From an uncultured Dorea sp. (lineage in GTDB: Bacteria > Bacillota > Clostridia > Lachnospirales > Lachnospiraceae): a DNA stretch of 64,000 nucleotides. Below, piece by piece: positions 52,099 to 61,538 of this stretch. Made by a program: the position numbers and the translations under genes. The notes beneath the pieces are model-generated. The model was not told where the DNA came from, did no database searches, and saw only the letters and a list, made by a program, of their open reading frames with translations. Each line of letters begins with the position of its first letter. The stretch's first letter is position 1. Location: positions 78,006 to 142,005 of the forward strand of contig CAJUMF010000006.1 of the NCBI GenBank assembly GCA_910586965.1. The letters run 5' to 3'.

Positions 52099-53385
52099 AT
52101 GAGTTTACAGGTAGAAAAGTTAGAGAAAAACATGGCAAAGCTTACCATTGAGGTTCCGGCTGGTGATTTAGAGAAAGCGCTCCAGAATGCATATAAGAAA
52201 CAGAAAAATAAAATTTCCCTTCCGGGTTTTAGAAAAGGAAAAGTTCCGCGTCAGATGATTGAGAAGATGTATGGTGCGGAAATCTTTTATGATGATGCGG
52301 TTAATGAACTGATGCCCAAAGCATATGCGGAGGCGTATGAAGAGTGTGAGCTTGATATTGTATCCAGACCGGAAGTTGATGTAGTCCAGATTGAGAAGGG
52401 TAAGCCGTTTATCTTTACGGCAGAGGTTGCGGTCAAGCCGGAAGTGACGCTTGGTGAGTACAAGGGGCTTGAGGTTGACAAGATATCTACACGTGTGACC
52501 CAGAAAGAAGTAGAAGAAAAGCTTAAAGAAGAAGCTGAAAAGAATGCCAGGACTGTTACGGTAGAGGACAGGGCAGTACAGGATGGCGATGAAGTGATTA
52601 TGGATTTCGAGGGCTTTGTGGACGGCGAAGCATTTGAAGGTGGAAAGGGTGAGAACTATCCGCTGACTATTGGTTCCGGTTCTTTTATTCCGGGCTTTGA
52701 GGAACAGCTTATCGGTGCAGAGGCGGAGAAAGAAGTAGAAGTAAAGGTTACTTTCCCGGAAGATTACCATGCGGAAGAACTTAAGGGAAAAGATGCGGTA
52801 TTCAAATGTACTGTACATGAGATCAAGATGAAAGAGCTGCCGGAGATTGACGATGAATTTGCAGCGGAAGTTTCTGAGTTTGATACATTAGATGAATATA
52901 AAGCTGATCTTAAGGCAAAGATTAAAGAGCAGAAAGAGACAGAAGGCAAGAGAAAACAGGAAGACCAGGCTGTTGACAAAGCAGTGGAGAATGCTTCTTA
53001 TGAGATTCCGGAGGCTATGATCACTACGAATATCAGCCAGATGGAAGATGATTTTGCCAGAAGAATGCAGTCACAGGGATTGACGATGGAACAGTATTAT
53101 CAATTTACGGGAATGACTAAGGAGAAGATGGCAGAAGAGATGCGTCCGCAGGCTGTTAAGCGTATTGAGACCCGTCTTGTCCTTGAAGCCATTGCCAAGG
53201 CTGAGAATATTGAGATCAGCGATGAGAAGCTTGATGAAGAGATTAACAAGATGGCAGAAAGCTATAAGATGGAAGCAGATAAGCTCAAGGAATTTATGAG
53301 CGATGCGGAGAAGAAACAGATGAAAGAGGATATGGCTGTTCAGGAAGCAATCATATTCCTTGTGGACAATGCTGTAGAAAAATAA
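52099..53385 (+). CDS. tig: Trigger factor
   Basis: This is the ribosome-associated chaperone and peptidyl-prolyl isomerase that receives nascent chains. The N-terminal ribosome-binding domain has the signature LPGFRKGKVPRQMIEK (normal GFRxGKxP). The FKBP-type domain is GDEVIMDFEGFVDGEAFEGG through SFIPGFEEQLIGA. The long C-terminal helical arms start near EIDDEFAAEVSEFDTL. The 428-aa length is standard. GGAGGAAATAGTAA precedes ATG 52099. It heads the run tig-clpP-clpX-lon, a conserved protein quality-control cluster. Confidence 0.97.
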   Translation: MSLQVEKLEKNMAKLTIEVPAGDLEKALQNAYKKQKNKISLPGFRKGKVPRQMIEKMYGAEIFYDDAVNELMPKAYAEAYEECELDIVSRPEVDVVQIEKGKPFIFTAEVAVKPEVTLGEYKGLEVDKISTRVTQKEVEEKLKEEAEKNARTVTVEDRAVQDGDEVIMDFEGFVDGEAFEGGKGENYPLTIGSGSFIPGFEEQLIGAEAEKEVEVKVTFPEDYHAEELKGKDAVFKCTVHEIKMKELPEIDDEFAAEVSEFDTLDEYKADLKAKIKEQKETEGKRKQEDQAVDKAVENASYEIPEAMITTNISQMEDDFARRMQSQGLTMEQYYQFTGMTKEKMAEEMRPQAVKRIETRLVLEAIAKAENIEISDEKLDEEINKMAESYKMEADKLKEFMSDAEKKQMKEDMAVQEAIIFLVDNAVEK

Positions 53386-53427
53386 AGCTGAACAGTAAGT
53401 TTATTATGAACAGGAGGCATATGACCT

Positions 53428-54009
53428 ATGAGTTTAGTACCTTATGTCATTGAGCAGACAAGCCGCGGTGAGAGATCTTATGATATCTATTCAAGACTGC
53501 TGAAAGACAGGATCATCTTTCTTGGCGAGGAAGTGACAGATGTGTCGGCAAGCGTTATTGTTGCGCAGCTTTTATTCCTTGAGGCAGAAGACCCGGAGAA
53601 AGATATCCATCTTTATATCAATAGCCCGGGAGGTTCTGTGACGGCAGGTTTGGCTATTTATGATACGATGCAGTACATTAAGTGCGATGTAGAGACAATC
53701 TGCATTGGTATGGCAGCGAGCATGGGTTCCTTCCTGCTTTCAGGAGGGAAGAAAGGGAAGCGTCTTGCGCTCCCGAATGCGGAGATCATGATTCATCAGC
53801 CGTCCGGCGGTGCGCAGGGTCAGGCGACGGAGATTAAGATTGCCGCAGAACATATTTTGAAGACCCGTCAGAAATTAAATCAAATTTTGGCGGAGAATAC
53901 CGGACAGCCATTAGATGTGATCAGCGTTGATACGGAACGCGATAATTTCATGTCAGCCGAGGAGGCAAAAGAATACGGATTGATTGACGAAGTTCTTTCG
54001 CACCGTTAA
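53428..54009 (+). CDS. clpP: ATP-dependent Clp protease proteolytic subunit
   Basis: This is the serine peptidase forming the 14-subunit ClpP chamber. The catalytic triad is visible as Ser in GMAASMGSFLLSGG, His in IMIHQPSGGAQG and Asp in VDTERDNFMSAEEA. The opening VIEQTSRGERSYDIYSRLL and YGLIDEVL near the end are typical. The 193-aa length is normal. AGGAGG lies 12 nt before ATG 53428. clpX follows 33 bp later, so the protease and its unfoldase are made together. Confidence 0.98.
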   Translation: MSLVPYVIEQTSRGERSYDIYSRLLKDRIIFLGEEVTDVSASVIVAQLLFLEAEDPEKDIHLYINSPGGSVTAGLAIYDTMQYIKCDVETICIGMAASMGSFLLSGGKKGKRLALPNAEIMIHQPSGGAQGQATEIKIAAEHILKTRQKLNQILAENTGQPLDVISVDTERDNFMSAEEAKEYGLIDEVLSHR

Positions 54010-54042
54010 TCTTATGTCCGGTATAATATATGAGGTGAAAGC

Positions 54043-55305
54043 ATGATAGGTAGAGGTGACGATCAGATTAGATGTTCGTTTTGCAATAAAACACAGGCAC
54101 AGGTCAGAAAGCTGATTGCAGGACCGAATGATACTTATATTTGTGACGAATGTGTTGATGTTTGTTCTGAGATCATAGAAGAAGAACTTGGATACGATGA
54201 GAATGGGGGACACTGGAGTCCGTTCTCAGATATCAATCTTATAAAACCGGAAGAAATCAAGGCATTTCTGGATGAATATGTAATTGGGCAAGATGAGGCG
54301 AAGAAGATACTTGCTGTTGCTGTATACAACCATTATAAAAGGATTATGGCGGGACGGGATCTGGGAGTAGAGCTTGGGAAGAGTAATATTCTTATGCTTG
54401 GGCCTACCGGATGCGGCAAGACACTTCTTGCACAGTCGCTTGCAAGAATCCTGAATGTACCTTTTGCTATTGCGGATGCAACTGCGTTGACGGAGGCGGG
54501 ATATGTAGGAGAGGATGTGGAGAATATCCTTCTTAAGATTATCCAGGCAGCGGACGGAGATATCGAGCGCGCCGAGTATGGAATTATTTACATTGATGAG
54601 ATTGATAAAATAACAAGAAAGTCAGAAAACCCTTCCATTACGCGAGATGTATCAGGAGAGGGAGTTCAGCAGGCACTCCTCAAAATTATCGAAGGCACAG
54701 TTGCGAATGTGCCGCCCCAGGGAGGGAGAAAGCATCCTCATCAGGAGTTGATACAGATAGACACGACGAATATCCTGTTTATATGCGGCGGTGCGTTTGA
54801 AGGGATCGACAAAATCATTGAGAAACGGATCGATCAGAAGTCGATTGGTTTCAATGCGGAGATTGCAAGTAAGCATGAGAATAATCTGGATGTGTTACTT
54901 TCTCAGGTGCTTCCTCAGGATTTGATCAAGTTCGGCCTTATTCCGGAGCTGGTAGGAAGAGTGCCGGTTAATGTTTCTCTGGAACTCCTTGATAAGGATG
55001 CGCTTATGCGGATTTTAACAGAGCCGAGAAATGCGCTGGTCAAACAGTACCAGAAGATGCTGGAGCTTGATGGCGTGGAGCTTACATTTGACAGAGAGGC
55101 ATTAGAGGAGATTGCAGATATTTCCTTAAAGAGGAAGACAGGAGCCAGGGGACTTCGTGCTATTATGGAAAATGTTATGACGGATATTATGTATCATGCG
55201 CCGTCAGATGAGACATTACAGACATGCCGCATTACAGAAGACGTAGTGAAGGGGTATGGACTGGCTGAATGTACACATGCAGCTATCCGCTCTGAAAGTG
55301 CATAG
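54043..55305 (+). CDS. clpX: ATP-dependent Clp protease ATPase subunit ClpX
   Basis: This is the AAA+ unfoldase that feeds substrates to ClpP. The N-terminal zinc-binding domain has CSFCNKTQ ... CDEC. Walker A is LGPTGCGKTLLAQSLA, Walker B is GIIYIDEIDKI, and sensor 1 region is TTNILFICGGAF. The ClpP-contact IGF-type loop is KSIGFNAEI. The arginine-finger region is LIPELVGRVPV. The 420-aa length fits. ATG 54043 has TGAGGTGAAAG as ribosome site. A terminator follows before lon. Confidence 0.98.
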   Translation: MIGRGDDQIRCSFCNKTQAQVRKLIAGPNDTYICDECVDVCSEIIEEELGYDENGGHWSPFSDINLIKPEEIKAFLDEYVIGQDEAKKILAVAVYNHYKRIMAGRDLGVELGKSNILMLGPTGCGKTLLAQSLARILNVPFAIADATALTEAGYVGEDVENILLKIIQAADGDIERAEYGIIYIDEIDKITRKSENPSITRDVSGEGVQQALLKIIEGTVANVPPQGGRKHPHQELIQIDTTNILFICGGAFEGIDKIIEKRIDQKSIGFNAEIASKHENNLDVLLSQVLPQDLIKFGLIPELVGRVPVNVSLELLDKDALMRILTEPRNALVKQYQKMLELDGVELTFDREALEEIADISLKRKTGARGLRAIMENVMTDIMYHAPSDETLQTCRITEDVVKGYGLAECTHAAIRSESA

Positions 55306-55349
55306 AGATGATAGACAGGTAGATTGACGAATACAGATTCGTATGTGAG

Positions 55350-55384
55350 GGCGGGTGCAAAGGATAGTTGCGCCTGCCTTTTAT
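55350..55384 (+). terminator. Intrinsic terminator after clpX
   Basis: An 11-bp GC-rich stem with two G-T pairs (55350-55360 with 55368-55378) around a 7-nt loop is followed by TTTTATT. It separates clpX from lon. Confidence 0.75.
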
Positions 55385-55429
55385 TCTTGTTTAGCTTTAT
55401 AGTGAAGATGTATATCAGGAGAAGAGAAT

Positions 55430-57775
55430 ATGGATAACAATACAAAAAGCCTGCCTATGATACCTTTGCGGGAGATGACAGTATTGCCGGAGATGGTAAT
55501 ACATTTTGACGTGAGCAGAGAAAAATCACTGGCAGCAATCGAGCGTGCGATGGAGGATCAGCAGAGATTGTTTTTGACTGCTCAGCAGAGAGCTGAGACA
55601 GAGGAACCCGGGATAGATGATGTATATGAGATGGGATGTATCGCGACGATCAAGCAGATTATAAAGCTGCCTAAAAGGCTGAACCGGGTTCTTATCGCTG
55701 TGGATGCACGTGCGCGGTTAAATTATATTGAGGATACTGGACAATGCCTTATTGCCAACGTAACAGTCGTTGAAGATATTGATACTTTGGCAGAGAAAAT
55801 CGGCGCCGATAAGTTCCCAATGAATGTTGAGGCAATGGTTTTAGGACTTAAAGAGCTTTTCAAAGAATATACAGATAAAAATCCAAAAGTTTATAAAGAG
55901 CTTGCGTCTCAGATCGGGGATATCAGGGAGCTTAAAAAACTGGTGGATGTCATTGCCGCCAATTTTCCGCTGCCTTATACGCAGAGGCAGGAACTTCTTG
56001 AAGAGGTTAATCTTATGCGGCGTTATGATATGCTGGTGTCGAAGATTGTTCACGAAGTTCAGGTGCAGAGTATTAAAGAGGAACTACAGTCTAAGGTTAA
56101 GCAGCGTGTAGATAAAAATCAGAGAGAATATATATTAAGGGAAGAGATTCGTCTGATCCGAGAAGAATTGGGTGATGACAGCACGATATCTGACGCAGAC
56201 GAATTTGAGCAGGCCGTGGAGAAGCTTCAGTCGCCGGAAGAAGTAAAACAGAAGATCAGTAAAGAGATCAAACGATTCCGAAACATTATGAACAGTCCCA
56301 GTGAGACAGGGGTGATCCGAACTTATATTGAGACAATGCTGGAGATGCCATGGGATAAAGCATGTAAGGAACATAGTGATATTTCATATGCAAAGAAAGT
56401 GTTAGATGAGGATCATTACGGCCTTGAGAAGGTCAAAGAACGGATATTGGAATATATGGCAGTGCGAGCGCTGACGAAGAAGGGAGACAGTCCGATTCTC
56501 TGTCTGGCCGGGCCGCCGGGAACCGGAAAGACATCAATTGCAAAGTCTCTTGCCAGAGCACTGAAACGTCCTTATGTGCGTATCTCCCTGGGAGGCGTGA
56601 GGGATGAGGCCGAGATTCGCGGACATAGGAAAACTTATGTAGGAGCAATGCCTGGACGGATTGCCGATGCAGTGAGAAGTGCGAAAGTCAAGAATCCTTT
56701 GATGCTTTTGGATGAGATAGATAAAGTGAGCAATGATTATAAAGGAGATACATTTTCAGCTCTTTTAGAAGTGTTGGACAGTGAGCAGAATAAGAAGTTT
56801 CGCGATCATTATCTGGAAGTGCCTCTTGATCTGTCAGAAGTACTTTTTGTTACGACAGCGAATACGCTGCAGACGATTCCGCGGCCTCTGCTTGATCGTA
56901 TGGAGGTTATAGAGGTATCCAGTTATACAGAAAATGAAAAGCTTCACATTGCTCAGGAGCATCTGATCCCGAAGCAGATGGAGAGACATGGGTTAAAGAA
57001 AAAGCAGCTTAGTGTGAGTAAGAAGGCAATCTGGAAGATTGCAAGAAGTTATACGAAGGAAGCAGGTGTGCGCCAGCTTGAAAGAAAACTGGCTGATATC
57101 TGCAGGAAAGCGGCCAAAGAGATCTTCGAGGAGAAGAAATCTTCTGTGCATGTTACAGAGCGCAATATTCATCAGTATTTGGGAAAAGAACTGTATATTT
57201 ATCAAATGGCCAATGATTCGGATGAAGTGGGAATCGTACGTGGATTGGCGTGGACCAGCGTGGGCGGTGATACACTTCAGATTGAGGTGAATATTATGCC
57301 GGGAGAAGGAGAGATTCTGCTTACCGGGCAATTAGGCGATGTAATGAAAGAATCTGCGAGAACGGGAATCAGTTATATACGCTCTGTGGGAAAATCATAT
57401 AAGATTTCCGAAGATTTCTTTAAGGAGCATGATGTTCATATCCACATTCCAGAGGGAGCGGTTCCGAAGGATGGTCCTTCTGCGGGAATAACGATGGCAA
57501 CGGCTATGTTGTCGGCAGTTACAGGAAAAAAGGTGCGTGCGGATGTGGCAATGACTGGCGAGATTACCCTTCGCGGCCGAGTACTTCCAATAGGCGGCCT
57601 GAAAGAGAAACTTTTGGCTGCAAAGAGCGCCGGGATTCGTACTGTGATCGTACCTGCAGAAAATATGCCGGATATTGAGGAAATTTCCTCTGAAATAACA
57701 AAAGGGTTGGATATTGTACCGGTGTCGCATATGAATGAAGTGTTAAAGGCTGCTCTTGTAAAACCCAAAAAATAG
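55430..57775 (+). CDS. lon: ATP-dependent protease Lon
   Basis: This 781-aa AAA+ serine protease degrades misfolded proteins in the cytoplasm. The N-terminal LON domain starts LPMIPLREMTVLPEMVIHFD. The ATPase has Walker A LAGPPGTGKTSIAKSLA, Walker B PLMLLDEIDKVS and sensor TTANTLQTIPRPL. The protease domain has the Ser in PKDGPSAGITMATAML and the Lys in GGLKEKLLAAKSAG, the Ser-Lys dyad. No SOS or CIRCE site is obvious in the 45-bp space between the terminator and the start. Confidence 0.98.
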   Translation: MDNNTKSLPMIPLREMTVLPEMVIHFDVSREKSLAAIERAMEDQQRLFLTAQQRAETEEPGIDDVYEMGCIATIKQIIKLPKRLNRVLIAVDARARLNYIEDTGQCLIANVTVVEDIDTLAEKIGADKFPMNVEAMVLGLKELFKEYTDKNPKVYKELASQIGDIRELKKLVDVIAANFPLPYTQRQELLEEVNLMRRYDMLVSKIVHEVQVQSIKEELQSKVKQRVDKNQREYILREEIRLIREELGDDSTISDADEFEQAVEKLQSPEEVKQKISKEIKRFRNIMNSPSETGVIRTYIETMLEMPWDKACKEHSDISYAKKVLDEDHYGLEKVKERILEYMAVRALTKKGDSPILCLAGPPGTGKTSIAKSLARALKRPYVRISLGGVRDEAEIRGHRKTYVGAMPGRIADAVRSAKVKNPLMLLDEIDKVSNDYKGDTFSALLEVLDSEQNKKFRDHYLEVPLDLSEVLFVTTANTLQTIPRPLLDRMEVIEVSSYTENEKLHIAQEHLIPKQMERHGLKKKQLSVSKKAIWKIARSYTKEAGVRQLERKLADICRKAAKEIFEEKKSSVHVTERNIHQYLGKELYIYQMANDSDEVGIVRGLAWTSVGGDTLQIEVNIMPGEGEILLTGQLGDVMKESARTGISYIRSVGKSYKISEDFFKEHDVHIHIPEGAVPKDGPSAGITMATAMLSAVTGKKVRADVAMTGEITLRGRVLPIGGLKEKLLAAKSAGIRTVIVPAENMPDIEEISSEITKGLDIVPVSHMNEVLKAALVKPKK

Positions 57776-57812
57776 CGGACAGCAGAGAATAATATATATT
57801 GAGGAGTAGTGT

Positions 57813-58418
57813 ATGGTAATAAGAAGCCTGAATCTTGAGACAGTGTGCGGCATCACCAGCACCCTGCCGGATAATCCCTGTCCGGAGATTGCCTTTGCAG
57901 GGAAATCAAATGTGGGGAAATCCTCACTGATCAATGCGTTAATGAACCGGAAATCCTATGCCAGGATATCCGCCACGCCGGGAAAGACCCAGACCATTAA
58001 TTTTTATAATATTAACGAAGAACTTTATCTGGTGGATCTTCCGGGCTATGGCTACGCGAAGGTATCCGAGAAGGAGAAGGCCCAGTGGGGGAAGCTTATC
58101 GAGCGGTACCTTCACGGGTCGAAGCAGCTTAAGGCAGTATTCCTGCTGATCGATATCCGTCATGCGCCGTCTGCCAATGACCGGACCATGTACGAGTGGA
58201 TCACAGCCAACGGCTACCGGCCGGTGATCATTGCCACGAAGCTTGATAAGATCAAGAGAAGTCAGAAAGACAAGCAGCTTAAGCTGTTAAGGGAAGGGCT
58301 TGGCGTTCTTCCAGGGACGTTTATCATCCCGTTTTCGTCGGTGAGCAAGCAGGGCAGGGATGAGATCTGGGAACTGGTGGAGACAAAGTTTCTGCAAAGA
58401 GAGACGGACAGATTGTGA
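57813..58418 (+). CDS. engB: Ribosome biogenesis GTPase YihA/YsxC (EngB)
   Basis: This small GTPase is needed for 50S subunit assembly. G1 is FAGKSNVGKSSLINALM, G2 is the conserved RISATPGKTQTINFY, G3 is VDLPGYGYAK, and G4 is ATKLDKIKRS. The 201-aa length is typical. The gene follows lon, as in many Firmicutes. GAGGAGTAGTGT precedes ATG 57813. From this point the codon use becomes GC-richer than in lon. Confidence 0.97.
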   Translation: MVIRSLNLETVCGITSTLPDNPCPEIAFAGKSNVGKSSLINALMNRKSYARISATPGKTQTINFYNINEELYLVDLPGYGYAKVSEKEKAQWGKLIERYLHGSKQLKAVFLLIDIRHAPSANDRTMYEWITANGYRPVIIATKLDKIKRSQKDKQLKLLREGLGVLPGTFIIPFSSVSKQGRDEIWELVETKFLQRETDRL

Positions 58419-58467
58419 CAGCGGCGGACTGTGGGAACGTATGCAGCCGACTGGGGGAGAGACAGAT

Positions 58468-59619
58468 ATGGAGATGAATTTCAAAGAGAAGATTGGAGAC
58501 ACAAGACCATATTGGAAGGTGATCGTAAGCCTGGCATTCAGCCTGGCGGGGACCGTGCTGTTTCTTGTTGCAGGATACCGGCTTTTGCTGTATTTTATGC
58601 CGTTTGTGATCGGATGGCTGATCGCGTCCATCGCAGCACCTCTGGTGAACCTGCTTGAGAAAAAGGTGAAGATCATGAGAAAGCTTGGTTCGGCTCTGAT
58701 CATTATCGGGGTTCTGGGAGGAATCGTGCTGCTTGTCTATCTGTTGACTGTCACTCTGAGCAGAGAGATCCAGACACTTCTCTGGGATATTCCGGATATG
58801 TACAAAGATCTTGAGGCGGGCTTTCGGGAGATTGGGGAAGGGATGCAGGGCCTTCAGAAGAGACTTCCGAAAGGTGTCAGGGAGGCTTTAGGGACGGTGT
58901 TCTTAAAACTGGATGACCAGATGGACAACATCGTGGAGAATGTCAGCAGGCCGACAGTGACTGCCGCCGGAAAGTTTGCCAAGAAGATACCGTCTGTGCT
59001 TGTGTCAACCATTGTGACGTTTATTTCGGCCTATTTTTTTATCGCTGACAGAGATGAGGTGCTTAAGCAGGCGAAGCGGATTACGCCGGAGCCTATTGTG
59101 AGAAGGATGACGATGGTATGTGATAATCTGAAATATGCGGTGGGCGGTTATTTTAAGGCGCAGTTCAAGATTATGGCGGTGGTCTTTTTATTGCTGGTCA
59201 TCGGATTTATGCTTCTTAATGTCCATTTTACGTTTCTTTTGGCAATATTGATTGCATTTCTGGATTTTCTTCCCTTTTTTGGGACAGGAACAGCGCTTCT
59301 GCCGTGGGCGGTCTATAAGTTTCTTGTAGGGAATTATAAGATGACGGTGGGGCTTTTGGTGCTTTACGGAGTTACTCAGCTTGTCCGCCAGCTCATCCAG
59401 CCTAAACTTGTAGGAGACAGTCTTGGGATGAATCCGCTGCTTACACTGGTATTCCTTTTTGTCGGTTACCGGGCGGGCGGCCTGTTCGGGATGATCTTCG
59501 CGGTTCCTGTGGGATTGATCGTGATCAACCTCTATAAGGCAGGTGCCTTTGATTATATTCTGGATGATGTGAGGATACTGGCGGAAGGGGTCTTAAGTCT
59601 CAGGGAGAATGATCATTGA
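58468..59619 (+). CDS. AI-2E family membrane transporter
   Basis: This 383-aa multispan membrane protein of the AI-2E/YdiK/PerM family has helix pairs starting KVIVSLAFSLAGTVLFLVAG. A central soluble segment (LPKGVREALGTVFLKLDDQM) is followed by the family signatures ISAYFFIADRDEVLKQAKRI, FLDFLPFFGTGTALLPWAVY and GDSLGMNPLLTLVFLFVGYR. Members export small molecules or Na+, and the substrate is unknown here. ATG 58468 is chosen because GGGGGAGA precedes it; ATG 58474 is nearly as good. The frame overlaps the end of engB upstream, but nothing there looks coding. Confidence 0.9.
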   Translation: MEMNFKEKIGDTRPYWKVIVSLAFSLAGTVLFLVAGYRLLLYFMPFVIGWLIASIAAPLVNLLEKKVKIMRKLGSALIIIGVLGGIVLLVYLLTVTLSREIQTLLWDIPDMYKDLEAGFREIGEGMQGLQKRLPKGVREALGTVFLKLDDQMDNIVENVSRPTVTAAGKFAKKIPSVLVSTIVTFISAYFFIADRDEVLKQAKRITPEPIVRRMTMVCDNLKYAVGGYFKAQFKIMAVVFLLLVIGFMLLNVHFTFLLAILIAFLDFLPFFGTGTALLPWAVYKFLVGNYKMTVGLLVLYGVTQLVRQLIQPKLVGDSLGMNPLLTLVFLFVGYRAGGLFGMIFAVPVGLIVINLYKAGAFDYILDDVRILAEGVLSLRENDH

Positions 59620-59633
59620 TTTGCGGAAAGCAA

Positions 59634-59662
59634 TTGACATTTCACTCGTGGTTGATTAAAAT
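59634..59662 (+). promoter_or_regulatory. Promoter for the dlt-like operon
   Basis: TTGACA (59634-59639) and TAAAAT (59657-59662) are 17 bp apart, 35 bp before the adenylation gene. This is the only strong promoter in the cluster, so the four genes are probably one transcript. Confidence 0.7.
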
Positions 59663-59697
59663 GTTTTAAGATATGAGCAAAATAAAAGGGGTGCGTG

Positions 59698-61263
59698 ATG
59701 CAGAGAAATATATTAGAATATCTGGAAGAATCCGGAAGAAGGTTCCCGGATAAGATTGTTTTCGCAGATGATAAATCAGCGGTTACCTATGGAGAGCTGA
59801 TCAGACAGGCGCAGTTTCTCGGCGCATGTCTGCTGGAGCATAAAGGAAACGGCAGAGAGCCGGCATTGTGCGCGCCGGTAGCTGTTTTTATCGATCGTTC
59901 CATCGAGAGTCTGACCGGTTTTTTCGGGGCGGTCTACAGCGGGAATTTTTATGTGCCCATCGACCGGCAGATGCCGGCGGCGAGGACCAGGCTGATTCTT
60001 GATACGCTGGACCCGGTGGTGATCCTGGGCGTGGAGAAAGACAGGCAGATTCTTGCACAGATGGGGATGGAGGAGCGGCTTATGGTACTTGGCGAGGTTC
60101 TTTCGCAGGACGATAGCCATACATTAAGCGAAGAGCAGGAGAAAGCGCTTTTAAACGTGCGTATGCGCGCATTAGATACGGATCCATTGTATGCGATCTT
60201 CACTTCGGGTTCTACAGGGGTTCCGAAAGGTGTACTGGTCAGTCACCGTTCGGTAATTGACCTAATTGATAATTTTAAGGAAGAGTTTGGTTTTTCGGAG
60301 GACTGCGTATTCGGGAACCAGGCGCCATTTGATTTTGATGTGTCAGTGAAGGATATCTATTCGACCATCAAAAATGGGGCCTCCATGTATGTGATTCCGA
60401 AGGTGATGTTCTCTTTTCCGGCGAAGCTCATTACCTTTATGAATGAGAAACGGATCAACACCATTATCTGGGCGGTGTCGGCGCTTCGGATCATCGAGAA
60501 CCTGAATGCATTTACCGGAGAGCTTCCGCGGTATCTTAAGACAGCGATGTTCTCCGGGGAAGTGATGCACAATAAGGTGCTCAATTACTGGAGAAGGTAT
60601 CTGCCGGGCGTACAGTATGTGAATTTGTACGGGCCTACGGAGATTACGTGTAACTGTACATATTATAAAGTAAATCGGCCGTTTACGGACGATGAAGTGC
60701 TTCCCATCGGGATTCCCTTTAAGAATTCCGGCGTGTTTTTGCTGGACGGTGATAAGCCGGTGAGAGAAAAGCAGACAGCGGGAGAGATCTGCGTGAAGGG
60801 TACAAGCCTTGCTTTGGGGTATTATAACAATGCAGAAAAGACAGCGGAAAGTTTTTGCCAGAATCCGCTGAATCTGGCTTATCCGGAGCGTATCTACCGC
60901 ACCGGGGACATCGGAAAGTACAATGACGAGGGAGAGCTTATCTTTCTTTCCAGGAAAGATGACCAGATCAAGCATATGGGCCACCGGATAGAGCTGGGAG
61001 AGGTGGAAGCAGCAGCGAATTCTCTGGATATTCTTAAGGCAGCAGTGTGCATCTATGATAAAGCGGAGGGGAAGATCCTCATGTTCTACCAGGCGGAGGC
61101 GCCATGTGACCGGGAAGTGCTAAAGGCTCTGGGGAAGAAGCTGCCCAAATACATGTTCCCCAACAAGCTTTACTATTTTGAAAAGCTGCCCATGAATAAG
61201 AATAATAAGATTGACCGTACATATCTGCGGGAGAATTATGTCACAGTTCACTGTGACCATTAA
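59698..61263 (+). CDS. Amino-acid adenylating ligase, DltA-like
   Basis: This ANL-superfamily enzyme of 521 aa activates an amino acid as adenylate and loads it on the carrier protein encoded next. The P-loop is YAIFTSGSTGVPKGVLVSH. VNLYGPTEITCNCTYY and RTGDIGKYNDEGELIFLSRKDDQIK are the later core motifs. NKNNKIDRTYLRENY gives the C-terminal catalytic Lys. Overall it matches D-alanine-poly(phosphoribitol) ligases. ATG 59698 follows AAAAGGGG. Context with carrier, MBOAT and DltD-like genes supports cell-envelope D-alanylation. Confidence 0.86.
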   Translation: MQRNILEYLEESGRRFPDKIVFADDKSAVTYGELIRQAQFLGACLLEHKGNGREPALCAPVAVFIDRSIESLTGFFGAVYSGNFYVPIDRQMPAARTRLILDTLDPVVILGVEKDRQILAQMGMEERLMVLGEVLSQDDSHTLSEEQEKALLNVRMRALDTDPLYAIFTSGSTGVPKGVLVSHRSVIDLIDNFKEEFGFSEDCVFGNQAPFDFDVSVKDIYSTIKNGASMYVIPKVMFSFPAKLITFMNEKRINTIIWAVSALRIIENLNAFTGELPRYLKTAMFSGEVMHNKVLNYWRRYLPGVQYVNLYGPTEITCNCTYYKVNRPFTDDEVLPIGIPFKNSGVFLLDGDKPVREKQTAGEICVKGTSLALGYYNNAEKTAESFCQNPLNLAYPERIYRTGDIGKYNDEGELIFLSRKDDQIKHMGHRIELGEVEAAANSLDILKAAVCIYDKAEGKILMFYQAEAPCDREVLKALGKKLPKYMFPNKLYYFEKLPMNKNNKIDRTYLRENYVTVHCDH

Positions 61264-61292
61264 TAAATAGAATACAGAAAGGAAGAAGAAAA

Positions 61293-61526
61293 ATGAGAGA
61301 AGAGATTATGGAGATTTTAACGGAGCTTAGGCCGGATGTGGAATTTGAGAATGAGAAGAAGCTGATTGACGACGGGATCCTTGACTCTTTTGACATCGTT
61401 TCTTTGGTTGGAGAACTGAATGATGCTTTTGATGTGTCCATCAATGTGCAAGATCTCCTTCCGGAGAATTTCAACTGTGTGGACGCGATGGTTGAACTGA
61501 TCGAGAACCTTCAGGAAGAGGAGTAA
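61293..61526 (+). CDS. Acyl-carrier protein, DltC-like
   Basis: This 77-aa carrier protein has the phosphopantetheine Ser in DDGILDSFDIVSLVGEL, where DSFDIV matches DltC. It receives the aminoacyl group from the ligase and passes it to the MBOAT transferase. AAAGGAAG lies before the ATG, 29 bp after the ligase stop. The acidic helices (DVEFENEKKLID and VDAMVELIENLQ) fit the four-helix fold. Confidence 0.9.
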   Translation: MREEIMEILTELRPDVEFENEKKLIDDGILDSFDIVSLVGELNDAFDVSINVQDLLPENFNCVDAMVELIENLQEEE

Positions 61527-61538
61527 GCAAAGAGTATT